From Myxococcaceae bacterium (GTDB lineage Bacteria; Myxococcota; Myxococcia; Myxococcales; Myxococcaceae): 59,026 bases of DNA. Positions 9,440-17,735 of the stretch are shown one piece after another; the first letter of the stretch is position 1, and each line of letters begins with the position of its first letter. The notes under the pieces were generated by a model, which worked only from the letters and a program-made list of their open reading frames with translations, did not search any database and was not told the DNA's origin. The stretch is from NCBI GenBank assembly GCA_016793725.1, contig JAEUJP010000402.1, positions 1 to 59,026 on the forward strand. The letters are read 5' to 3'. The position numbers and the translations under genes were made by a program.

Positions 9440-10876
9440 CTACTTCGCGGGCCTCAGCACCACGGTGAGGTCTCGCTCGCCGCTCGCGGGTACCTCGACC
9501 TTCGCGCGGTAGGCCTCGTAGCCGTCGACGCTGACCTCGAGCCAGTACGAGCCGGCGCCGGCAGGCGGCAGCGTGAGCGGCGTCTTGTCTTTGAGGGGTT
9601 CGCCGTTCCAGTACACGTTCGCGCCCGACGGCTGGCTCGTCACCTTCACCACGGCGGCCGCCGTCGGCCGCAAGAATTGCACGCCCAGCACCGCGAGCAG
9701 CGCGACGAGCGTGACGCCGAAGAGAAACGCGAACACCGACGTCGACGTCTTCTGCTTCTTTTCGCTGCCGGGCGGCGGCGCCGCCTGCGTCGGCTCGCGG
9801 CGCTTCGGCATCGGCTTGGGCTGCGAGAGCGGCTCGTCGATCTCTTCTTCTTCGGGCTCTTCGTACTCGCCGCTGCGAATCAGCTTCGTCGGCTCGCGCG
9901 GCTTCGCCTTCGAGCTGCTCTTCGTGCTCTTGCGCTTGCGCTCGTTCGCCGCCTTCTCGATGTCTTTGCCCAGCTGGCTCAAGAACTGCGCGAGCGCCGC
10001 CGAGCTCGACGGCAGGCTCTTCTCGACCAGCCACCGCTCGAGCGCGAGCTGCATCTCTTCGCAGTCTTGAAAGCGGTCTTTGGGGTTCTTCGCGAGCGCC
10101 TTGAGCACGATGTCGTCGAGCTCGTCGTCGACCCCCTCGGCCGAATCGCCGGGCGGGTCGACGTGGCAGTTGCCGACGGCCGTCAGCGTCGAGACGTCGG
10201 TGTCGCGCTTGAACAGGCGAACGCCGGTGATGAGCTCGTGCAGAATGACGCCGAGCGCGAAGATGTCGGTGCGGCGGTCGATGCGCGTGCCCTGGGCCTG
10301 CTCGGGCGACATGTACGCGAACTTGCCCTTCAGCACGCCCGCGCGCGTGTGGGTCGACGAGTCGGCGGCCTTGGCGATGCCGAAGTCGACGACCTTCACG
10401 TCACCGGTGTGGGTGACGAGAATGTTCTGGGGCGAGACGTCGCGGTGCACGATGCCGAGCGGCTTGCCCTGCTTGTTGGTCTTCTTGTGGGCGTGGTGCA
10501 GGGCGGCGCAGGCCTCGGCGACGATGCGGCAGGCGTACTGCGGGGGCATGGGCTGGCCGCGCGCCTCACACATGCGCCAGATTTCGCGCAGGTCGCGGCC
10601 GTCGACGTACTCCATGGCGATGAAGTAGGTGCCGCCCTGGGCGCCGAGGTTGTAGATCTGGGTGATGTTCGGGTGACTGAGCCGCGCCGCGATGCGGGCC
10701 TCGTCGAGGAACATCTTGATGAACTGCGGCTCGCGCGCGAGGTGCGGCAGAATGCGCTTGATGCAGAGCTCTTTTTCGAAGCCCTCGAGGCCGAGCTGCT
10801 TGGCGCGAAAGATTTCGGCCATGCCGCCCGTGGCGATGCGCTCCAGCAGCTCGTAGTTGCCGTAGGTCTCGGACAC
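9440..10876 (-). CDS. Ser/Thr protein kinase with transmembrane span and PEGA domain
   Basis: 478 aa from a GTG preceded by GAGGGG; a TTG four codons upstream is a weaker alternative. Kinase domain about 6-285: Gly loop ATGGMAEI, Lys in ELCIKRIL, activation segment DFGIAKA and substrate motif YMSPEQAQG. The catalytic loop reads HRDVSPQN, with Ser where HRDxKxxN kinases have Lys. A charged linker (about 310-390) leads to one membrane span (VFAFLFGVTLVALLAVLGVQFL) and a C-terminal PEGA beta-sandwich (SQPSGANVYWNG..., about 415-478) on the outer side of the membrane. It is therefore a transmembrane sensor kinase. Its start lies 33 bp from the divergent small gene. Confidence 0.92.
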   Translation of the reverse strand: MSETYGNYELLERIATGGMAEIFRAKQLGLEGFEKELCIKRILPHLAREPQFIKMFLDEARIAARLSHPNITQIYNLGAQGGTYFIAMEYVDGRDLREIWRMCEARGQPMPPQYACRIVAEACAALHHAHKKTNKQGKPLGIVHRDVSPQNILVTHTGDVKVVDFGIAKAADSSTHTRAGVLKGKFAYMSPEQAQGTRIDRRTDIFALGVILHELITGVRLFKRDTDVSTLTAVGNCHVDPPGDSAEGVDDELDDIVLKALAKNPKDRFQDCEEMQLALERWLVEKSLPSSSAALAQFLSQLGKDIEKAANERKRKSTKSSSKAKPREPTKLIRSGEYEEPEEEEIDEPLSQPKPMPKRREPTQAAPPPGSEKKQKTSTSVFAFLFGVTLVALLAVLGVQFLRPTAAAVVKVTSQPSGANVYWNGEPLKDKTPLTLPPAGAGSYWLEVSVDGYEAYRAKVEVPASGERDLTVVLRPAK

Positions 10877-10894
10877 GGGGCCCCTCAAACCCTA

Positions 10895-10909
10895 GTAGAC
10901 TGGTGGTCG
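10895..10909 (+). promoter_or_regulatory. Putative -10 box of a leaderless gene
   Basis: TAGACT lies 8 nt upstream of the ATG of the next gene, with no Shine-Dalgarno between. It sits in the very short gap between two divergent genes, so the two promoters must overlap each other's 5' ends. Confidence 0.35.
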
Positions 10910-11230
10910 ATGGACGACGCCAACAAACCACCGTCTCAGGTTTTCCTGATGTCCGACGGGACGAAGGCCGACTTCGAGGAGTTCTTCAAGAAAGACCCCA
11001 TCGGCGCCGCCCAGTACGCCACCGGCCTCGCGAAGGCGACGCAGCAGAAGTTCGAAGGCTTGGAAGAGATGGAAAAGATGCTCGACGAGCCGAACGTGCC
11101 CATCGAGGTGCGCAAGCAGAAGCTGTCGAGCCTGGGCGCCACCAAGAGCGTGAGCTTGTTCAAGTTCGTCGAGACGACCGAGGCCCGAATTCAGGCCCGC
11201 GACGACACCCTGGGGTGGACGACGGGCTGA
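10910..11230 (+). CDS. Small soluble hypothetical protein
   Basis: 106 aa, unrecognised, with no Cys, signal peptide or membrane span. The sequence is charged and helical: DGTKADFEEFFKKDPIGAAQ, then GLEEMEKMLDEPNVPIEVRK. The frame continues open far upstream, but that part is antisense to the kinase; the ATG chosen here follows the only intergenic DNA. It is divergent from the PEGA kinase, which hints at shared control. The following gene begins 42 bp later. Confidence 0.7.
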   Translation: MDDANKPPSQVFLMSDGTKADFEEFFKKDPIGAAQYATGLAKATQQKFEGLEEMEKMLDEPNVPIEVRKQKLSSLGATKSVSLFKFVETTEARIQARDDTLGWTTG

Positions 11231-11272
11231 TCCACCTCAAAAGAGCGCACACGCGCCCCCACTGAAGGGCGC

Positions 11273-12793
11273 ATGCGGCTCGTCACCCTCTCGCTGTTCC
11301 TGACCGTTGTAGCCTGCAGCTCAGCCGGCGTCGCGCCGTGCTCGGCATCGACCTGCGCGGGGTGCTGTGACCCGACCGGCGTCTGCCGCGTCGGCGCCGA
11401 CGACGGCCAGTGTGGCGCCGCGGGCAACGTCTGCACAGCCTGCAGCGCGAACCAGGTGTGTACGGCCGGCGCTTGCACGGCGCGCGTCGGCGGCGATGGC
11501 GGCACGGCGGGCGACGGCGGCACCCGCGGCACCGGCGGCGGCTCGGGCAACCCGGGCACGGGCGGCGGAGGGGGCTCGAGCTCGGGCACCGGCGGGGGCG
11601 GCGGCGCCCTGCCGCTGCCGGTCGTGTCGCGCTGCGCGGGCTCGCTCATCGAGTGTGGCTTCGAGTGTGTCGACCCGTCGACCGACGAGAGCAACTGCGG
11701 CCAGTGCGGCACGCGCTGCATGGCCGGGCTGGTGTGCAACCGCGGCGCGTGTGAGGCGCTGCCGGCCGACTGCGTGGTGAACCCGTGCCCCGGCGACTTC
11801 GGGTGCAACCCGCAGACGCGCACCTGCATGCAGCAGTGCTTCTCTGACGCCGACTGCCGCGGCGGCGCCGAGTGCTCGACGGCGGGCCGCTGCACCTGCC
11901 CGGCCGGCAGCCAGGCGTGCGGCGACCGTTGTGTGAGCGCGTACCCGGTGACCAGCACGTGCCGGTGTGAGCCCGGCTTCGAAGGGCTTGGCGAGTGTGT
12001 CGACGTCGACGAGTGCTCGCGCGGGCTCTCGACGTGTGGCCCGAACGCGACGTGCCAGAACCAGATCGGCAGCTTCAGCTGCACGTGCAACGCGGGCTAC
12101 AAGATGGAGGGCGGCGCGTGTGTCGTCGACCGCTGCGCGACGAACAACGGCGGCTGCTCGCCGAAGGCGCAGTGCTACTCGTACGGCGGCCAGTCAATGT
12201 GTCAGTGCAACTCGGGCTACGACGGCGACGGCGTCACGTGCACCCCGGTCTGCTACCCGGGGGGCAGCTGCCCCGAGGCGGGCCTCGCGTGCTACCCGGT
12301 CACGACCTACGAAGGCCGGTGCGAGACGGCAGGCAGCGGCGGGCCGGGCGCGGCGTGTACGACGAACAGCAACTGCATGCCGGGCACGCGGTGCGAGCGC
12401 ATGGCGTCGGGCGTGTCGGGGTTCTGCGCGACGACGTGCTACTCGACGGGCGGCGCGGGCTGCACGGCGAACGAGCAGTGCGTGTTTCACGACGGGGCCT
12501 ACGTGTGCCTGGCGCGCTCGAGTCAGGCGTGCAACGCGCTGGCCCAGAACTGCGCGAGCGGGGCGTGTGTCGCGTACATGGCCACCGACGTGTGCATGGC
12601 CACGTCGAACGTCGCGATCGGTCAGCCGTGCATGTACGTCAACGAGTGCGTGGCGGGCTCGGTCTGCATGGGCAACGCGACGAGCGGCTATACGTGCCGC
12701 CCCATCTGCGACCCCATGGGGCCGGCGTGCCCGGCGGGCAGCGGCACGTGCGCGAAGCTGAGCGACCGACCGTGGGGTGGCTGCGTGCCGTGA
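11273..12793 (+). CDS. EGF-like, Cys-rich lipoprotein
   Basis: 506 aa. A lipoprotein signal (LTVVAC, acylated Cys15) is followed by Cys-rich modules, a Gly/Ser/Thr linker (about 75-120) and a chain of disulfide domains. A calcium-binding EGF motif is clear at about 243-285 (DVDECSRG, then CQNQIGSFSCTCNAGY), followed by a second EGF-like unit (NNGGCSPKAQC). The C-terminal third has further CxxC-type repeats with dickerin-like spacing. Such proteins are displayed on the outer membrane in myxobacteria; adhesion or binding is likely, no enzymatic motif is seen. A 6-bp hairpin (11253-11272) abuts the ATG. Confidence 0.88.
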   Translation: MRLVTLSLFLTVVACSSAGVAPCSASTCAGCCDPTGVCRVGADDGQCGAAGNVCTACSANQVCTAGACTARVGGDGGTAGDGGTRGTGGGSGNPGTGGGGGSSSGTGGGGGALPLPVVSRCAGSLIECGFECVDPSTDESNCGQCGTRCMAGLVCNRGACEALPADCVVNPCPGDFGCNPQTRTCMQQCFSDADCRGGAECSTAGRCTCPAGSQACGDRCVSAYPVTSTCRCEPGFEGLGECVDVDECSRGLSTCGPNATCQNQIGSFSCTCNAGYKMEGGACVVDRCATNNGGCSPKAQCYSYGGQSMCQCNSGYDGDGVTCTPVCYPGGSCPEAGLACYPVTTYEGRCETAGSGGPGAACTTNSNCMPGTRCERMASGVSGFCATTCYSTGGAGCTANEQCVFHDGAYVCLARSSQACNALAQNCASGACVAYMATDVCMATSNVAIGQPCMYVNECVAGSVCMGNATSGYTCRPICDPMGPACPAGSGTCAKLSDRPWGGCVP

Positions 12794-12794
12794 A

Positions 12795-12918
12795 GCCCCG
12801 CGCCACTGGCGCGGAAACGGCGCAGCGATCAGAGGCCCCGCGCCTCTGGCGCGGAAGCGGGAGCGCAGCGACCAGGAGCCCCGCGCCTCTGGCGCGGAAG
12901 CGGGAGCGCAGCGACCAG
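12795..12918. repeat. Three tandem hairpin-bearing direct repeats
   Basis: Three copies of a 38-42-nt unit start at 12795, 12835 and 12878. Each begins GCCCCGCGCC and ends GCGCAGCGAYCAG. Copies 2 and 3 are almost identical; copy 1 is diverged and shorter. Each unit carries a 7-bp stem (CCGCGCC-TCT-GGCGCGG; copy 1 has loop ACT). They fill the whole gap between two convergent genes, so they may act as a bidirectional terminator as well as being a REP-like repeat. Confidence 0.85.
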
Positions 12919-12919
12919 C

Positions 12920-13468
12920 TCAGGGCGCGGGTGCGAGCACGACGACGCTGTAGCCGACCGCGGTCGTGGAGCCAGGGTTCGCGTACGCGTGGCGCTGGTC
13001 GCCGCGAAACACGACGACGTCGCCGGGCGCGAGCTCGAACTTCTCACCGCTCGCGGTCAGGGTGAGGCTGCCGCTCTCGCAGGTGAGGTACTCGCGGGTG
13101 CCGGGCGTGTGCGGCACGCCGGTCATGCCCGAGCGCGGCGGCAGCTCGAGGCGCTCGAGCGTGAGGCCCGGCAGCGGGTCGGGCAAGAGCGAGCGCAGTG
13201 TCACGGGCCCGCGCGACTTCACCTTCAGCTCGTCTCGCGCGTAGCGGCGGCCGGTCGCCTTCGGCGCCGAGACGAGCTCTTCGAACGAGACCTGCAGGGC
13301 AGCTGCGACCTTCGCGATGACCTGCAGCGTCGGGTTCGCAGCGCCCGACTCGAGGTTCGCCCAGGTGGCGCGGGGCAGGCCGGCGAGCTTCGCCATCTGC
13401 TGCTGGCTCATGCCGCGCCCGCGGCGCAGGTCTTGGAGGTTGCGACCCAGCCGCGACGCGATGTCCAT
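12920..13468 (-). CDS. XRE-family regulator with C-terminal cupin domain
   Basis: 182 aa. The N-terminal helix-turn-helix (about 5-65) is typical: LQDLRRGRGMSQQQMAKLAG followed by TWANLESGAANPTLQVIAKV. A cupin (about 110-178) carries the small-molecule-binding barrel: HTPGTREYLTCESGSLTL and APGDVVVFRGDQRHAYANPG. This two-domain family regulates genes in response to amino acids, polyamines or sugars. It lies 11 bp after the EEP nuclease stop and is probably co-transcribed with it. The ATG was chosen because the frame upstream overlaps the nuclease gene antisense-like and lacks coding character. Confidence 0.9.
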   Translation of the reverse strand: MDIASRLGRNLQDLRRGRGMSQQQMAKLAGLPRATWANLESGAANPTLQVIAKVAAALQVSFEELVSAPKATGRRYARDELKVKSRGPVTLRSLLPDPLPGLTLERLELPPRSGMTGVPHTPGTREYLTCESGSLTLTASGEKFELAPGDVVVFRGDQRHAYANPGSTTAVGYSVVVLAPAP

Positions 13469-13479
13469 GAACCCGCGAG

Positions 13480-14406
13480 CTAGCGCAGGTCGTAGCGCGT
13501 GACGACGGGATAGTGGTCGCTCGTGGTCGTGCCGTACTGCCGCACGTAGGGCTCGAGCTTCACGACGTGCGCCGAGCCGTCGATGTAGCGCGCGGCGAGC
13601 TCGTTCGTCGCGAGGTGGTGGTCGATGGTGTTGGGGTACTCGACGGTGGTGGCGACGCCCGCGCGGGTGAGCGCGTCGGTGGTGAAGTGGTAGTCGGGGC
13701 TCTGAGCGAGCTCGGCGAAGGGGCTCTCGTGGCCGCGGTACGTCGAGGTGTCGAGGTCGTCGTTCAGGTCGCCGACGACGAGCACCCAGCGCGTCGGGTA
13801 GGTGGCGTCGAGGTACGTCTTCAGGGCGGTGGCGGCGGTGCGGCGGCGGCTCCAGCCATCTTGGTTCGCCATGGCCTTGAAGTGGGCGACGATGACGACG
13901 AGCGTGCGCGGGCGACCGTCTTCGGTGAAGCGCAGGTGCACCTCGAGCGGCGGGCGGCCGGCGAACGCCCACGACTGCTGGGTGAGAATGAGCTTCGAGG
14001 CCTCGACGGTGAAGCGACGGCGGTAGACGAGCGCCAGCTTCTGCTCGCCGGCGGCGTAGAAGGCGGGGTCGACCGAGAGTACGCCGGCGTGGTCGGGCAG
14101 CCGGGCCAGCAGCTCGGCGAACGCGTCGGGCGACACCACCTCGACGAGGCCGAGCAGGTCGAGGTCGAGCTGCTTCACGACGCGCTCGACGTTCGTCTGC
14201 TGGCGCCACTCGGGTGAGGGGCCGTTGACGGGGTCGCCGTACCACTCGACGTTCCACGAGCCGACGTCGACGGTCTCGGGGCGGTCTTCGCTCGGCACGG
14301 CGAGCGCCTGCTGCTCGGCGTCGAGGTCGAGCGGGTCTTCGGCCGTGACGGGTTCCGCGGGGAGCCCACAGGCAACGAACAGCGACGCGGCGAGCAAGAG
14401 TCTCAT
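13480..14406 (-). CDS. Secreted endonuclease/exonuclease/phosphatase-family lipoprotein
   Basis: 308 aa. A lipoprotein signal (LLLAASLFVACG, Cys13) is followed by a complete EEP/DNase I-like fold: SWNVEWYG (metal-binding Asn), LLGLVEV (Glu), VVIVAHFKA (His), GDLNDD (Asp/Asn) and the terminal TSDHYPV (Asp-His pair). Substrates of the superfamily include DNA, phosphoinositides and sphingomyelin; the lipid anchor places it in the envelope or at the surface. Its promoter region contains a 46-bp element that recurs upstream of another gene 3.8 kb away, and it is divergent from a MocR regulator. Confidence 0.88.
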   Translation of the reverse strand: MRLLLAASLFVACGLPAEPVTAEDPLDLDAEQQALAVPSEDRPETVDVGSWNVEWYGDPVNGPSPEWRQQTNVERVVKQLDLDLLGLVEVVSPDAFAELLARLPDHAGVLSVDPAFYAAGEQKLALVYRRRFTVEASKLILTQQSWAFAGRPPLEVHLRFTEDGRPRTLVVIVAHFKAMANQDGWSRRRTAATALKTYLDATYPTRWVLVVGDLNDDLDTSTYRGHESPFAELAQSPDYHFTTDALTRAGVATTVEYPNTIDHHLATNELAARYIDGSAHVVKLEPYVRQYGTTTSDHYPVVTRYDLR

Positions 14407-14427
14407 GGCGCGTACCCTCGCGCGACG

Positions 14428-14473
14428 CTGGCACCTTCAAACAGGTCCAGTTCTGTGATTTTCATTGTGCCAG
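14428..14473. promoter_or_regulatory. MocR-type operator candidate, copy 1
   Basis: A 46-bp element bounded by CTGGCACC and GTGCCAG (inverted) with a central GGTCCAGTT. On the minus strand, CTGG cores recur every 23 nt, a face-of-helix spacing of about two turns. It lies between the divergent EEP nuclease and MocR genes, 22 bp from the nuclease start. Copy 2 shares 35 of 46 bases. MocR regulators are known to bind paired direct or inverted repeats in such positions, so MocR is the likely ligand. Confidence 0.65.
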
Positions 14474-15910
14474 TTGAAGCCGACCTGGAACCTGGCGCTC
14501 GAGCTCGACCGAGGCTCACACCTGCCGCTGCCGCAGCAGCTGGTGAACGCCGTGGTCGAGGGGGTGCGGCGGGGGCGGCTCGCTCCCGGCGCGGGGGTGC
14601 CGAGCACGCGGCGCCTGGCGGCGGAGCTGGGCGTGCACCGCAACACCGTGGTGGCGGCGTTCGACGACCTGGTGGCGCAAGGGTGGCTCGAGACGACGCG
14701 GGCGTCGCACACGCGGGTGACGCGGGCGCTGCCCGAGAGGGTGACCGAAGCGGGGCGACGCGGGCGGGGCATCGGGTTCGAGCTCGGCGCGTGGAAGAGC
14801 TCGGCGGCGACCTTCGAGGCGGTGCCGAAGCGGGTGCTCGACTTCACCGGCGGGCTGCCCGACCCGCGGCTGTTCGACTCGCGGCTGCTGGCGCGGGCGT
14901 ACCGGCGCGCGTTGAAGCGCACGTCGCTCGACTTCGGCAGCCCCGCAGGTGACCCGGTGCTGCGCGCGCGGCTGGCGGCGATGTTGTCGCAGCGCCGCGC
15001 GCTGGCGGTGACGGCAGACGACCTGCTGGTGACGCGAGGCAGCCAGCTCGCGCTGCACCTGCTCGCGCTGGCGATGGTGCGGCGGGGCGACGTGGTGGCG
15101 GTGGAGTCACCGGGCTACCCGTCGGCGCGCGAGGCGTTCAGCCTGCCGGGCGCGCGGCTCTTGCCGATACCGGTCGATGCCGAGGGGCTCGACGTCGAGG
15201 CGCTGGCGAAGAGGCTGCGCACGACGCGGGTGCGGGCGCTGTACGTGACGCCGCACCATCAAGACCCGACGACGGTGACGCTGTCGGCGCGGAGGCGCCT
15301 CAGGCTGCTCGAGCTGGCGCGGGTGCACCGCTTCGCGGTCATCGAGGCCGACTACGACTACGAGTTTCAATACGACGCGGCGCCGGTGCTGCCGATGGCG
15401 AGCTCCGATGCACACGGGGTGGTGGTGTACGTGGGCACGTTGAGCAAGGCGCTGGCGCCGGGGCTGCGGGTGGGCTTCGTGGCGGCGCCGCGGCCATTGC
15501 TCGAGGCGATGCTGGCGGTGCGCGGGCAGGTCGACCGGCAGGGTGACCTGGTGCTCGAGCGCGCGGTGGCCGAGCTGCTCGACGACGGCGAGGTGCTGCG
15601 GCACTCGCTGAAGGCGAGGCGGGTGTTCCACGCGCGGCGCGACCTGCTGGGTGCGCTGCTCGAGAGGCGGCTGGGCGGGGCGCTGCAGTTCGAGCTGCCG
15701 CGCGGCGGGCTGGCGCTGTGGGCGAAGGCCGCGCGGGGCATCGACGTCGAGCGCTGGGCGCGGCGGGGGCTCGAGAGAGGCGTGCGATTCTTCACGGGGC
15801 GGTCGTACTCGCCGAGCGGCGAGAAGCTGCCGTACCTGCGGCTGGGGTTCGGCCACCTCGACGAGCGGGAGCTCGAAGAGGCGGTGCGGCGCATGGCCAC
15901 TGCGCAATAA
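14474..15910 (+). CDS. MocR-family regulator (GntR HTH plus aminotransferase domain)
   Basis: 478 aa. A GntR-type winged helix (about 10-75: SHLPLPQQLVNAVVEGVRRG, then STRRLAAELGVHRNTVVAAF) is followed by a fold-type-I PLP aminotransferase domain with the PLP lysine in GTLSKALAPGLRVGF and the Asp-Tyr pair in EADYDYEF. MocR proteins use bound PLP and an amino acid as effector rather than catalysing transamination. The start is TTG at the edge of the operator; a TTG three codons earlier is an alternative. Its last residues (Ala-Gln-stop) are encoded by the REP-like repeat that follows, so the repeat has inserted at or captured the gene's end. Confidence 0.9.
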   Translation: MKPTWNLALELDRGSHLPLPQQLVNAVVEGVRRGRLAPGAGVPSTRRLAAELGVHRNTVVAAFDDLVAQGWLETTRASHTRVTRALPERVTEAGRRGRGIGFELGAWKSSAATFEAVPKRVLDFTGGLPDPRLFDSRLLARAYRRALKRTSLDFGSPAGDPVLRARLAAMLSQRRALAVTADDLLVTRGSQLALHLLALAMVRRGDVVAVESPGYPSAREAFSLPGARLLPIPVDAEGLDVEALAKRLRTTRVRALYVTPHHQDPTTVTLSARRRLRLLELARVHRFAVIEADYDYEFQYDAAPVLPMASSDAHGVVVYVGTLSKALAPGLRVGFVAAPRPLLEAMLAVRGQVDRQGDLVLERAVAELLDDGEVLRHSLKARRVFHARRDLLGALLERRLGGALQFELPRGGLALWAKAARGIDVERWARRGLERGVRFFTGRSYSPSGEKLPYLRLGFGHLDERELEEAVRRMATAQ

Positions 15911-16003
15911 AGGGGACAGGCTACTCAATTGCGCAAGCAGTGACTTCGCGAGGTTCCACAGACGCGATTGCGCAAAAAAGTAGCCTGTCCCCTTTATTGC
16001 GCA
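15901..16003. repeat. REP/BIME-like inverted repeat pair
   Basis: A perfect 25-bp inverted repeat (15901-15925 and 15979-16003) encloses 53 bp. The core of the right arm is AGTAGCCTGTCCCC, i.e. a GTAG tetranucleotide next to a palindromic core, the hallmark of REP sequences mobilised by REP-associated tyrosine transposases. TTGCGCAA palindromes lie at both inner ends. No transposase is nearby. The element contributes the stop codon of the MocR gene and could act as its terminator. Confidence 0.8.
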
Positions 16004-16072
16004 ACCGCTTGGACATCTGACAACGCGTTGGCATTTATGACACGCCATTGTCGGCCGGCACATCTCACCGGC

Positions 16073-16735
16073 ATGGAACTCAAGAACAGAAGAGTCATCA
16101 TCACGGGGGCGAGCAGAGGTCTCGGAGCAGCGCTGGCACGAGGCCTGGCCGCGAAGGGCGCGAAGCTCTTGTTGGTCGCGAGAAACGCAGGGCCGCTCGC
16201 AGAGGTCGCCCGCGCCACGAACGCACACGCGGTGACCGTCGACGTGGGCGCCCCCGGCGGGGCGCTGGCGATCGCGGCCGCGGCGCAGGCCCTGCTCGGC
16301 GGCGTCGACGTCGTCATTCACAACGCGAGCGTGCTGGGCCCGGTGCCGCTCAAAGGCCTGCTCGACACGACCGACGACGAGCTCGAGGCGGCGCTCGAGG
16401 TGAACCTGCTCGGGCCCTTCAGGCTGACGCGGGCGCTCGCGGGCGCGATGGCGCTGAAGGGCCGCGGCGTCGTGGTGCACGTCACGAGCGATGCGGCGAC
16501 GAACGTGTACCCGACGTGGGGGGCGTACGGGGTGTCGAAGGCGGGGCTCGAACATCTGGGCCGCATCTGGGCCGCCGAGCTCGAAGGCCGCGGCGTGCAG
16601 TTCATCACGTTCGACCCGGGCGGGATGGACACGAAGATGCACGCCGACGCGATGCCCGACGCCGACCCGGCGACGCTGGCGCGGCCGGCGGTGGTGGCCG
16701 AGCGGCTCATCGCGCAGCTGGAGGGCTCGTCATGA
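16073..16735 (+). CDS. Short-chain dehydrogenase/reductase
   Basis: 220 aa. Rossmann fold with the NAD(P) motif ITGASRGLGAAL near the start (TGxxxGxG), the structural motif HNAS in place of the usual NAG, catalytic Ser in VTSDA and the YGVSK pair (YxxxK). The length is short for the family (about 250), with a compact C-terminus. Substrate unknown. An ATG 12 codons upstream is possible, but the chosen start has the family's normal N-terminus. Its stop overlaps the next ATG (ATGA), coupling it to a QueA-like enzyme. Confidence 0.9.
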   Translation: MELKNRRVIITGASRGLGAALARGLAAKGAKLLLVARNAGPLAEVARATNAHAVTVDVGAPGGALAIAAAAQALLGGVDVVIHNASVLGPVPLKGLLDTTDDELEAALEVNLLGPFRLTRALAGAMALKGRGVVVHVTSDAATNVYPTWGAYGVSKAGLEHLGRIWAAELEGRGVQFITFDPGGMDTKMHADAMPDADPATLARPAVVAERLIAQLEGSS

Positions 16736-17727
16736 AGGCGGGCACCGACTGGGCGAGGCCGCCCGAAGACGTGAAGCTGCTCTACGTCGACTCGCGGGCC
16801 GAGGCGTTTCGTGACCAGCGCTTCACCGAGCTGCCGGAGCTCTTGGGCAAAGGCGACCTGCTGGTGCTGAACGACGCGGCCACCCTGCCCGCTTCGCTGC
16901 GGGCGGGCGACGTCGAGGTGCGGCTCGCAGGCGAGCTCGAGGGCGGCGCGTTTCGCGCGGTGCTGTTCGGCGCGGGCGACTGGCGAACCGACACCGACGT
17001 GCGGCCGGCGCCTCCGGTGCTGCGGGCGGGCGCGGTGTTGCGCTTCGGCGACGGGTTGTCGGCGATGGTCGAGAGCGTGTCGACGGTGTCGCCACGGCTG
17101 GTGTCGGTGAGGTTCGACAGTACGGGCGCGGCGCTGTGGGAGTCGCTGTACCGGCACGGCCGCCCGATTCAGTACGCGTACCTCTCGAAGCCGGTGCCAC
17201 TGTCGGCAGTGCAGACGAGCTACGCGGCGAGGCCGTGGGCGTCAGAGATGCCGTCGGCGGGGCGGCCACTGCGCTGGCCGACGCTGTCGAAGCTGCTCGA
17301 GGGCGGCGTGAAGGTGGCGACGCTGACCCACGCGGCGGGGCTGTCGGCGACGGGCGACCGGGCGCTCGACGCGGCGCTGCCGCTGCCCGAGCGGTACGAG
17401 CTGCCGGCCGAGACGGTCGCGGCGGTGGCGGCAGCGAAGCGGGTCATCGCGGTGGGCACGACGGTGGTGCGGGCGCTCGAGGGCAACGCGCGGTCGAACG
17501 GCGGGCGGCTGGTGGCGGGCCGTGGCGTGACCGACCTCATCATCGGGCCGACGACGTCGCTGAGCGTGGTGGACGGCATCTTGAGCGGCATGCACGAGCC
17601 GGGGTCGAGTCACTTCTCGCTGCTGACGGCGTTCGCGCCGGGGGCGCTCTTGGCGAAGGCGGCGGCGCACGCCGAAGGTGCGGGGTACCTCGTGCACGAG
17701 CTGGGCGACAGCACGCTGGTGGTGTGA
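16732..17727 (+). CDS. QueA-like S-adenosylmethionine:tRNA ribosyltransferase-isomerase
   Basis: 331 aa; E. coli QueA has about 356. Family landmarks: LLVLNDAATLPASLRA (QueA: LVFNDTRVIPARL), RPIQYAYLSKP (QueA: HIPLPPYI region), EMPSAGRPL, the VATLTHAAGLS block and the C-terminal VGTTVVRALEG ... SSHFSLLTAF. QueA transfers the ribosyl of SAM to 7-aminomethyl-7-deazaguanine in tRNA to give epoxyqueuosine. Several core residues differ from housekeeping QueA (Thr-Arg of NDTR is Ala-Ala), so this may be a divergent paralogue with another substrate. No other queuosine gene is in the window. Confidence 0.75.
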   Translation: MKAGTDWARPPEDVKLLYVDSRAEAFRDQRFTELPELLGKGDLLVLNDAATLPASLRAGDVEVRLAGELEGGAFRAVLFGAGDWRTDTDVRPAPPVLRAGAVLRFGDGLSAMVESVSTVSPRLVSVRFDSTGAALWESLYRHGRPIQYAYLSKPVPLSAVQTSYAARPWASEMPSAGRPLRWPTLSKLLEGGVKVATLTHAAGLSATGDRALDAALPLPERYELPAETVAAVAAAKRVIAVGTTVVRALEGNARSNGGRLVAGRGVTDLIIGPTTSLSVVDGILSGMHEPGSSHFSLLTAFAPGALLAKAAAHAEGAGYLVHELGDSTLVV

Positions 17728-17735
17728 GCGGCCCC

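Noticed and set aside
8801..10909. Upstream 700 codons of the open frame that ends at 11230
   Set aside because: This part is antisense to tetR and the kinase; only the last 106 codons lie in non-overlapping DNA and look like a protein.
12795..12918. Tandem repeats considered as a CRISPR array
   Set aside because: There are no unique spacers between the units and no cas genes in the window.
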